Of a stretch of 5,401 nucleotides of DNA, positions 1-5,230 are shown one piece after another; position 1 is the first letter of the stretch; each line of letters begins with the position of its first letter. A model generated the notes under the pieces. The model saw only the letters and a list, made by a program, of their open reading frames with translations. It was not told the origin of the DNA and searched no databases. This DNA is from Pseudomonadota bacterium (lineage in GTDB: Bacteria > Pseudomonadota > Alphaproteobacteria > Acetobacterales > Acetobacteraceae), in NCBI GenBank assembly GCA_021779655.1, contig JAJYAF010000189.1, positions 1 to 5,401 of the forward strand. The letters are read 5' to 3'. Position numbers and translations under genes: made by a program.

Positions 1-324
1 TATAATCCGGCTCGCCTTTTCGGCCTGACGCAGAAGGGGCGCATCGCACCGGGGGCGGATGCGGATCTCGTGCTCTGGGATCCGGAACGCGAGGTCACCC
101 TGACCAACGCGCTGATGCAGCACGCCGTCGACTACACCCCGTATGAGGGGATGCGCGTGACCGGATGGCCGACGCTGGTTTTGCGGCGGGGCGAAATCGT
201 GATGAACGAGGGGAGGATTCTGGCCACGCCGGGCAGCGGCCGATTCCTTGCGGTCGAGCCCTATGATTTCATCCGGCCGGAAACCGATCCGCCGAATGGG
301 TTCGATGCGGCGCTCTACGGATGA
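1..324 (+). CDS. Dihydropyrimidinase / D-hydantoinase, C-terminal fragment (5' end outside window)
   Basis: The frame is open from base 1 to a TGA at 322-324, giving 107 residues. This family of cytosolic cyclic amidohydrolases opens the ring of dihydropyrimidines or hydantoins to N-carbamoyl amino acids. The visible part is the C-terminal segment, which folds back onto the small beta-sandwich domain. Typical family wording can be read: YNPARLFGL, then GRIAPGADADLVLWDP (the usual 'GADADLVxxDP' block), then AVDYTPYEGMRVTGWP, and a short tail with GRFL. The metal-binding His/Lys/Asp residues lie upstream and cannot be seen. The GTG at 70 is an internal codon, not the true start. The preserved frame and clean stop suggest an ordinary gene next to the IS cluster. 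A related allantoinase or phenylhydantoinase is possible, but the 'DYTPYEGMxVxGWP' pattern favours dihydropyrimidinase. The name hydA would be a guess. Confidence 0.88.
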   Translation, partial: YNPARLFGLTQKGRIAPGADADLVLWDPEREVTLTNALMQHAVDYTPYEGMRVTGWPTLVLRRGEIVMNEGRILATPGSGRFLAVEPYDFIRPETDPPNGFDAALYG

Positions 325-444
325 GCCGGCCATCCGAGAATCGCGTTCGCCGCTAGCAGTCTGTCGGATTCGGGTCATCCGAGGTTTGGCGGCGGCAGAT
401 TTTGGCGCTGTCAGGCGGCCTGAAGGCGCGTGATGCGCCTGCAG
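325..444. other. Gene-free spacer with small hairpin and possible IS terminus
   Basis: No credible gene is present between the hydantoinase stop and the IS6 terminal repeat. A 6-bp hairpin (TCGGAT at 364-369, ATCCGA at 377-382, 7-nt loop) lies 40 bp after the stop but has no T-run, so it is not a clear terminator. The sequence from 354 begins TAGCAGTCTGTCGG, which resembles the end of the IS1182-type element at 4634 read on the other strand (TAGCAGCCCGTTGA). On the minus strand a frame is open from 445 to a TAG at 355-353, ending ...NPTDC. It could be the last residues of a lost transposase. This part is inference. Confidence 0.4.
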
Positions 445-565
445 GGTGTTGTCAACTTAGCGGACGGAGGCCGGACAGCGCCTCCCCTTGAGCTGCTGGT
501 CATGCGGCAGCCGTGATTCCGGTCGCGCTTCGCCAGCTGGCGAATGCGGCCTCGCGGGCGGCACG
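445..565 (+). repeat. Inverted repeat, left arm (IS6 end A)
   Basis: This arm pairs with 3769-3889; position x matches position 4334-x with no gaps. It includes the IS terminal repeat (445-461), the untranslated tail and the last 20 or so transposase codons. A perfect 16-bp palindrome at 529-544 (TTCGCCAGCTGGCGAA) is inside. Confidence 0.8.
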
Positions 566-1207
566 GTATTCAGCGGCGAAAAGGCGATGACGACGGAGTT
601 GGAAATGGTTGTGGATCTGGCTGTGGCTGGAGAGGAAGCGCTGCGCGTGGCCGGGCGACTTGAACCGCTTCATGTGCCGTTCTCGCCGGGTCGGCTGGTG
701 CGAGACCTCGAGTCTGCTGTTGAGATAGCGGCTCCGCCGATGCTCCACGCCCGGCGGGATCTCGCGCCTGGCGGCGCCGTAGCGCTTCAGCTTGTCGGTC
801 ACGATCACCCGCGGCACGCATTCCAATCCCCTCAGCGGTTTGCGGAAGAACCGCTTGGCCGCCTTGGCGCTGCGCCGGCTCTGGACCAGAATATCGAGCA
901 CGTTCCCGTCCTGGTCGATCGAGCGCCAGAGATAGTGCAGCTTGCCCTGGATGCGGATGAAGACCTCGTCCATTGCCATTTGTCGCCCGGCCGCGGCCGG
1001 CGCCGCTTCAGCGTCTTGGCGAACATCCGGCCAAAGCGCCGGCCCCAGCCGCGAATGCTCTCATAGGCGACCGCCACGGACGCGCGCCGCCAGGATCAGC
1101 ACGACCTCCCGCAGGCTCAGGCTGAAGCAGTGATACAGCCAGACCGCGTGCTCGATCACCTCGGCCGGATAGCGGAAGCCACGATAGGGGCTGGAGGACA
1201 TTGTCAT
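500..1207 (-). pseudogene. IS6-family DDE transposase, two frameshifts
   Basis: Three overlapping minus-strand frames together give a nearly full-length IS6 transposase of about 234 residues. The first (from 1201 or 1207) reads SSSPYRGFRYPAEVIEHAVW and on to LREVVLILAAR. The second starts around 1077 and reads AVAYESIRGWGRRFG to RRRPRPGDKW. The third, from 973 to the TGA at 502-500, reads MDEVFIRI to the C-terminus. Between frames one and two, four bases (1078-1081) stand where three are expected. Between two and three, one base is missing at 974-975, where the family reads DKW-x-MDEVF. The catalytic triad can be placed at D (970-968, in MDEVF), D (796-794, in VTDK) and E (706-704, in RLEVSH), followed by PTRRERHMKRFKSPG. 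The residues are kept but the frame is broken, so the enzyme should be inactive. IS6 transposases do not normally use programmed frameshifting. Confidence 0.85.
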
Positions 1208-2920
1208 GCTGGTCATCGCGGCGCATCGCGGCTTCGAAGGCATCGGCGGTGCCGGCGTCGAGTGCCAGACGGTGCTGTATCCAGGCGGTATCACGTTGTT
1301 GGCGAATGGCGACGGCCTCGTCATCGCTCACCACGCCGGTCGTCGCCAGCGTTTCCAGTTCAACTGCCGTTGCGTCCGCCAGCACCGCCGCCCGGTCCAG
1401 TTCCTCCTGCCGCTGGGCGATATTCGCCTTGGCGCGCTCCATCTCGATGCGCAGAGCCTCGATGGCCGCGGGGTCGGGGACGATCAGGGCAGCGAGTTCG
1501 GCGGCATTCCCCCGCCTCGGGGAAAGACCGGCAAGGCAGGCCTCCAGCGCGGCGCCGTGTTCGAGAACCGCCGCTCCGGCGATGCGCAGGCGCGAGGCAT
1601 GGTCGCTTTGTCGGAGGGCGTTCAAAGCGGAAGCGAGATGCGCGAAGGCCGCTTCATTGCCGGATCGCGGCCGCTCGCCCAAGGCGCGCTGCGCTTCGTG
1701 CAATCTCCGGCGGGCCGCAGCGAGTTCCATGTTGGCAGCCTGAACGCGGTTCTCGATCCCCGAGCTGCTTCGGATCAGCCGCTCGAGTGTTGCGGTCTTC
1801 GCGGCTGTCAACCGCAGGCGGAGGGGATCATCCTTCTTCACCCGGCCAAGCCGCAACAGTAGGGTTTCGATCTCGGCGCCGGCTTGCGTCAGCTCCGCGT
1901 GCACGTTCGGCAAATCGAGCGTGGCTGAGACGAAGCGTGCCTGCAGTTTTTTCAGACGGTCCAGGCCCGTGGCCAGGCGCAAGGCGCTCTCATCCACGAC
2001 GATCGCTTCGAGTTCCCGCGCCAGGCGCGCCGCATCCGCGGCCGCGCTCTCGCTCTCGGTGCGAAGATCGCCCTGCCGTTTTTCCAATTGCGGCAATTCC
2101 TCGGCCCATCCCGGCGGAGGATCGGGAAGATCGCCCAGCTTATCCAGTTCAGCTTGCTGCCTGCGCAACGAATCCAGCTGCGGAAGAGCGGTCAGCAGCG
2201 CCCGGATATGGCGCAGGCGCATCTCGGCTTCCTTCCGTTCTCTCTCGGCCGCTTGATATTGCGCCTCCGCCTCGTTGCGCGCGGTTTTGAGCCTTGTGAA
2301 ATCGGAGGCGAGCGTATCGGTTGCCTCGCGCTGCTGTCTCAGTTCGGCGAGCTGCCGCTTGCGTTCAAACAATTCGCCGCTGCGGCCGCTGGTTTTGGCG
2401 AAGCTGTCGGCATCGCTCCGCAGCGCCTGCAACCGGTTGCCCAATTCGGCCAGGCCGGCGCTGGCCGAGAACAGCAGCTGCCCGAGTTCGCCATTGCTGG
2501 CGAGGATGCTTTTGCCGCCGGCCTCCAGCGTGTCGTCATCGAGCGAAAACATCGTCCGGTACGCGGCGCGATCGATCCCGCCGAGCTCCGCGAGAAGCAG
2601 GCTTTCGGCAACGGCTTCATTCCGCGCGTTGCGTAAGGTGGGATTCGGACTCTTCACCCGCACGAGTTCATGGCGTCCGCTCGCGAGTTCCAGGCACCCG
2701 CCGACTTGCATCGCCGAATAGGAATGGAGAAAGCCGTAGCGGCTTTGCTTCTCCATTCCGAACAGAAGATCCATGAATCTGCCAACGCGGTGGATTTGCC
2801 GGCCTCGTTCGGGCCGTAGAGGATATGCAGGTCGGGTTGCCCGGCGATCCGTTCGCCAAATTCGATGGACGCGTCGGTGAACTTGCCGTAGCGCGTCAAA
2901 TCGAGCCGCCGCAGGCGCAT
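1208..2920 (-). pseudogene. YhaN-like AAA/SMC-type ATPase, C-terminally truncated and frameshifted
   Basis: This is the N-terminal half (about 570 residues) of a YhaN/SbcC-like ATPase, a family that pairs with the nuclease YhaO and is thought to act in DNA repair in a Rad50-Mre11-like manner. The start [14 protein letters not shown] is typical. A Walker A motif GPNEAGKST follows at residues 36-44. After a frameshift come [16 protein letters not shown], then the SLDDDTLEAGG region, and a long Ala/Leu/Glu/Arg-rich coiled coil. The frame breaks directly after GKSTALA, where one base is missing near 2778; a single added base restores the expected GKSTALA-x-FMDLLFG. The C-terminal half, with the second coiled coil, signature motif and Walker B, is absent. 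Homology appears to stop near EAAMRRDDQHD (about 1215), and the frame then runs on to 1008 through antisense transposase. The ATG at 2920 overlaps the upstream TGA by one base (TGATG), with a GGCGGAG ribosome-binding site just upstream. Confidence 0.8.
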
Positions 2921-3768
2921 CAATCACGCTCCGCCTTCTCGGCCGGCGCCAGACATGCCAGCACATCCTCAGCACCTTCGCTGGCAGCCTCCCGGAGGAA
3001 TTCCCGAAACGCCGCCTCGTCGCGCCCGAGAAATTCCCGGCATTCCGGCGGCAGCTGCCCGCGTAGCTCCTCGGTGCGGCGGACGATCTCCTCCTGATAG
3101 GCCTCATCCGCGATCACCGCTGCCATCAGACGGTGAAGCTCCTCGAGCGGGACGGCGCTATCCCGGGAAGACGGCAAGCCCGGCAGGGTGGGGCTGCACT
3201 CGATCTCGATCTTTTCGATCCAGGTCCTGCCGATGCCAGCCGCCTCATTCTCGGCCTCCGCCAGCAGCAGGTCAGGATTCTGGCGAAGGCGCCAGGCCAG
3301 GGGGGAGGGGGCGCCAGTCAGCCGCAATCGCGCGATGCCATGCTCGGATACCACGGAGCTGCGCATTTGTTCGAGCGCCCAGCGGATCGCGCCGATAGCC
3401 TCGCGCCATTCCGTGTAGCCGGAGAGCTCGATATTCACCCGTTCGAACTGCGCGATACTGGTGAGGCGCTCCTCCACCTCGATCGCGCCCGCATCGTCGA
3501 CGGTGACGAGCGTAACCGATTTCGGGCCGGCTTCGTTGATGTCGCGCCCTTGCGGAATTCCCGGCATCACCACGGTGGCAGCGCCCTTGGCCACGGAGCG
3601 CTTATGGATGTGCCCAAGCGCCCAATACCGGAACCCGGCTGCGTGCAGATCCTCGAGCGCGCACGGTGCATAGGAATCGTGTCCCGGTGAGCCGTTCAGG
3701 CTGGTATGGAGAAGGCCGATATTGATGGCTCCGCCCAGCGGCGGCTTGTAGCTGGGCAGCAGGCTTTC
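2920..3768 (-). pseudogene. YhaO-like metallophosphoesterase (SbcD/Mre11-type), N-terminally truncated
   Basis: About 282 residues of the C-terminal part of a YhaO-type DNA exonuclease remain; full-length relatives are around 400 residues. Retained are the late metallophosphoesterase motifs: GLLHTSL (His codon near 3708) and YWALGHIHKR (GHIH at 3615-3604), followed by MPGIPQGRDINEAGPK, which is typical of this family. A C-terminal region of unknown fine structure runs to the TGA at 2922-2920. The N-terminal metal ligands (DxH, GD and GNHD blocks) are missing because the gene is joined at about 3768 to an IS6 end. Without them the nuclease should not bind its metal pair. The frame is open across the junction to a TTG at 3846 inside the IS end, so a chimeric protein could in principle be made. 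Its 3' neighbour is the ATPase gene in a one-base overlap, the usual yhaO-yhaN order. Confidence 0.82.
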
Positions 3769-3834
3769 GGTACCGCCCGTGACGCCGCATTCGCCAGCTG
3801 GCGAAGCGTGACCGGAACCACGGTCGCTGCATGA
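3766..3834 (+). pseudogene. IS6 transposase, C-terminal scrap of copy B
   Basis: The frame ends TARDAAFASWRSVTGTTVAA with a TGA at 3832-3834. Copy A ends AAREAAFASWRSATGITAAA at the matching place. Homology becomes uncertain before about 3772, where the sequence passes into the yhaO-like gene on the other strand. This is too little of the protein to have any function. Confidence 0.75.
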
Positions 3835-3889
3835 CCAGCAGCTCAAGGGGAGGCGCTGTCAGGCCTCCGCCCAATAAGTTGACAATGCC
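3769..3889 (+). mobile_element. IS6-family remnant, copy B (terminal ~120 bp only)
   Basis: Read on the minus strand from 3889, this segment aligns without gaps to 445-565, with about 14 mismatches in about 119 bases counted by eye (roughly 88% identity). It is the 3' end of a related IS6 element lying in the opposite direction to copy A, so the copies are sister elements or old duplicates rather than recent identical ones. The outer terminal repeat is at about 3873-3889. Everything inward of about 3769 has been replaced by the YhaO-like gene. Confidence 0.8.
3769..3889 (-). repeat. Inverted repeat, right arm (IS6 end B)
   Basis: This is the partner of 445-565. The same 16-bp palindrome lies at 3790-3805. 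Homologous recombination between the arms would invert the 3.2 kb yhaO-yhaN segment between them, although the arms are short and diverged. Confidence 0.8.
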
Positions 3890-3915
3890 TCCTGCGCCAT
3901 TTGCGTCAGCATCTG

Positions 3916-4041
3916 ATACCAGCCCGCCAATTAATTGACTCTATCAGACAGGTGGCGGGCTGGTATAAGGCTTTGATTTCGCGCGCGGCCGCCCCGCCAA
4001 CCCCGCGCGCATACCAATCCGCATTTTCGCGGATTGGTATG
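3916..4041. repeat. REPIN/MITE-like palindromic element, two related hairpins
   Basis: Hairpin 1 has perfect 14-bp arms, ATACCAGCCCGCCA at 3916-3929 and its complement at 3953-3966, with a 23-nt loop. Hairpin 2 has perfect 13-bp arms at 4010-4022 and 4029-4041 (core ATACCAATCCGC) around a 6-nt loop ATTTTC. The outer arms of the two hairpins match each other at 10 of 12 positions, so the whole unit also has inverted ends. Between them lies a GC-rich spacer with its own 8-bp inverted repeat (GCGCGCGG at 3981-3988, CCGCGCGC at 4003-4010). A TA dinucleotide flanks the CCA...TGG core on both sides. This pattern fits a REP doublet or a small non-autonomous element; no coding capacity is seen. The right edge abuts the truncation point of the IS1182 transposase. 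Confidence 0.65.
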
Positions 4042-4565
4042 ACGGTAGCTTTCGCCGTTGTCGCGCCGCACGATCGTGCGCAGCGCGGCGTTGGCTTCCA
4101 TCGTCGAGCCGTCGACGCCGATCCGTTCGCCCTTCACCAGGCCGCGCTCGGCGACCAGCTTCAGCACAAAGCCGAACACCTTCTCATGCGCCTCGTGCGG
4201 CAAACGCGAGCGCGTGCGCGACAGCCACGAATGGTCGGGAACCTTGTCGCGGTTCGACAGCCGCAGAAAATCGCGCAGCGAGAACGAGTCCGCGCAGCGC
4301 CACGCCAAGCCAAGCCGCGTTCGCTGTCAATGCCCTCGAAATAGCCGATCATGTGCATGCGGAAATACCGCCCCGGCGGCAGCGACGGCGCGCCCATCCT
4401 CGCTGCGTAGTACGGCTTGCACACCTCCTCCACGAACGCGTCGAAGCCCCCCTCGCTGAGCAGCCCCTGCAACCGATCATAGAACGCGTGCCCCGGCGAG
4501 CGCGGCATCTCCGCCCACGTCGCCATTAGGTCGTCCTGAACAGCGCCAGATCGTCCCATCACCAT
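4042..4565 (-). pseudogene. IS1182-family transposase, truncated and frameshifted
   Basis: This is the N-terminal part of an IS1182-type DDE transposase. It begins MVMGRSGAVQDDL (ATG at 4565; a second in-frame ATG at 4559) and continues with AEMPRSPGHAFYDRLQGLL, then PSLPPGRYFRMHMIGYFEGIDSERGLAW, typical of the family. After a frame change it reads RCADSFSLRDFL, then DHSWLSRTRSRLPHEAHEKVFGFVL, then GERIGVDGSTMEANAALR. The Asp in GVDGSTMEANA is the expected first catalytic residue. The frameshift is explained by a tandem 5-bp repeat GCCAA-GCCAA at 4304-4313; removing one copy restores ERGLAWRCADSFS. The gene stops after the GESY block, where the palindromic element begins, so about half of the protein, with the later catalytic residues, is missing. 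Confidence 0.85.
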
Positions 4566-4636
4566 CGATGCATCCCAAGTCAGATCAACTCGAAGACAGA
4601 ATCAGCCAAACCCTACTTCGTCAACGGGCTGCTAAG
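4566..4636 (-). mobile_element. IS1182-type element end / leader
   Basis: This is the short leader between the transposase start and a probable element terminus. On the minus strand the end reads TAGCAGCCCGTTGACGAAG from 4634, a form often seen at the ends of IS1182 and related elements. The exact end cannot be fixed because the other end of this element is not confirmed in the window. A 51-codon plus-strand frame (4568-4723) crosses this region, but no family is recognised and it is probably accidental. Confidence 0.5.
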
Positions 4637-4643
4637 GGGGCGT

Positions 4644-4692
4644 TGCGGGGCCCTCCCCGCAGAAGGGGTGCGTCGGCGACCGTGGCGCCGAC
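4644..4692. repeat. Pair of GC-rich hairpins upstream of tacA
   Basis: Hairpin 1 has 7-bp arms TGCGGGG (4644-4650) and CCCCGCA (4655-4661) with a 4-nt loop. Hairpin 2 has 7-bp arms GTCGGCG (4672-4678) and CGCCGAC (4686-4692) with a 7-nt loop. Neither is followed by a T-run, so they are not classical terminators. They lie between the IS1182 end and the antitoxin promoter region. Function is unknown. Confidence 0.5.
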
Positions 4693-4719
4693 CAGGGGGA
4701 AGGCATTCCCACAGCGCCC

Positions 4720-4748
4720 TTGAAGCGGCCGGTCATTGGCCGTACATT
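4720..4748 (+). promoter_or_regulatory. Possible tacA promoter with internal inverted repeat
   Basis: TTGAAG at 4720-4725 and TACATT at 4743-4748 are separated by 17 bp, each matching 4 of 6 sigma-70 consensus bases. The spacer holds a 5-bp inverted repeat CGGCC-7-GGCCG (4726-4730, 4738-4742). TacA-type antitoxins usually repress their own operon by binding such sites. A start near 4755 would leave a leader of only about 11 bases, overlapping the AGGAG at 4754-4758, which lowers confidence. Confidence 0.25.
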
Positions 4749-4765
4749 AGATCAGGAGAAAAGCC

Positions 4766-5074
4766 ATGCCCAATACAGCACCCAGATCAACCAGCGGGCG
4801 CACTCGAGCCGAGCGCCTAGAGGCCCGCGTCACTGCGGAGCAGAAGAGCCTAATCGAGCGGGCGGCCGCCTTGCAGGGGCGCACCGTGACGGACTTCGTG
4901 CTGACAAGCGTGCAGGACGCGGCCCGGCGCGCGATCGATGAGCACAGCCAGCTCTCTCTCTCTCTCTCCGTGCGCGACAGCGAAGCGTTCGTTGATGCGC
5001 TGCTGAACCCGAAGCCGGTCAATGACCGCCTCCGCGACACGGTCCGCCGCTATCGCGCGAGAGCCGGCGCTTGA
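4766..5074 (+). CDS. tacA: DUF1778 / TacA-type antitoxin (ribbon-helix-helix)
   Basis: This is a complete 102-residue protein and the only apparently intact gene in the window. TacA antitoxins bind DNA as ribbon-helix-helix dimers through the N-terminal half and neutralise a GNAT acetyltransferase toxin (TacT), which acetylates aminoacyl-tRNA, through the C-terminal tail. Residues about 14-50 (RAERLEARVTAEQKSLIERA and on through LQGRTVTDFVLTSV) are the typical DUF1778 domain. The tail carries DSEAFVDALLNP, the usual toxin-binding segment. The ATG at 4766 is supported by AGGAG at 4754-4758, 7 bases upstream. Residues around SLSLSV are encoded by an uninterrupted CT tract (4952-4968), longer than I would expect at this place and prone to slippage. 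The toxin gene starts 3 bases after the stop but is broken, so this antitoxin is probably an orphan. Confidence 0.88.
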   Translation: MPNTAPRSTSGRTRAERLEARVTAEQKSLIERAAALQGRTVTDFVLTSVQDAARRAIDEHSQLSLSLSVRDSEAFVDALLNPKPVNDRLRDTVRRYRARAGA

Positions 5075-5077
5075 CGC

Positions 5078-5230
5078 GTGACAAGCGAAGTTGGAGAGGG
5101 GCTCCGGGTCGAAGCGCTTGGCGCGCACCATGACCGTTCGGGTTTTGAGAGCGGTGTAGAGCCGCTGGACAGGTATTTCCGGACGCAGGCGAGCCAGGAC
5201 GCACGGAAGAATATGGCGGCACCTTCTTGA
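5078..5230 (+). pseudogene. tacT: TacT-type GNAT toxin, N-terminal fragment
   Basis: A GTG at 5078, three bases after the tacA stop, opens a 50-codon frame ending in TGA at 5228-5230. It reads LGAHHDRSGFESGVEPLDRYF, then RTQASQDARKNMAAP, which matches the N-terminal part of TacT-type GNAT acetyltransferases (commonly 160-180 residues). The pattern 'HDRSGFxSGVxxLDRYF' is characteristic. The acetyl-CoA binding motif and catalytic Tyr lie further on and are absent. Family resemblance stops around 5226, where the upstream flank of an IS630 element begins. The product cannot be an active toxin. The lack of a strong Shine-Dalgarno before the GTG suggests translational coupling to tacA. Confidence 0.8.

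Larger units (their letters stand above)
445..1207 (-). mobile_element. IS6-family insertion sequence, decayed copy A (5' end missing)
   Basis: The left terminus is set by alignment with the second copy at 3769-3889: both start GGYRTTGTCAACTTA and both have 55 bases between the outer end and the transposase stop codon. The transposase is on the minus strand. On the right, the transposase start codons (1201 or 1207 on the minus strand) lie directly against YhaN-like coding sequence. No inverted terminal repeat and no 50-80 bp leader, as usual in IS6 elements, can be seen there. This end therefore looks deleted, or recombined into the ATPase gene. IS6 elements move by replicative (cointegrate) transposition, which often leaves such deletions at one end. 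Confidence 0.8.

Noticed and set aside
364..382. Rho-independent terminator after the hydantoinase gene
   Set aside because: The stem is only 6 bp and is followed by GGTTTGG rather than a T-run.
488..1066. Plus-strand frame of 192 codons over the IS6 transposase
   Set aside because: It is the complement of the transposase; its similarity to the start of the frame at 3846 only reflects the inverted IS6 ends.
1008..1207. C-terminal extension of the YhaN-like frame to 1008
   Set aside because: The extension is antisense to the IS6 transposase and is read-through beyond the junction, not ATPase sequence.
1130..2290. Long plus-strand open frame of 386 codons opposite the YhaN-like gene
   Set aside because: It is Arg/Pro/Ser-rich with no family pattern and lies antisense to a clear coiled-coil ATPase; such frames are common in GC-rich DNA.
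2920..3846. A complete SbcD/YhaO nuclease
   Set aside because: The N-terminal metal-binding motifs are absent and the first 26 codons come from the IS6 end.
3916..4041. CRISPR array or tRNA-like structure at the palindromic cluster
   Set aside because: Only two hairpins are present, with unequal arms and loops and no regularly spaced direct repeats; no cloverleaf can be formed.
4568..4723. 51-codon plus-strand frame beginning MHPKSDQLEDRISQ
   Set aside because: It starts inside the leader of the IS1182 transposase, crosses the element end and both hairpins, has no clear ribosome-binding site and matches no family I know.
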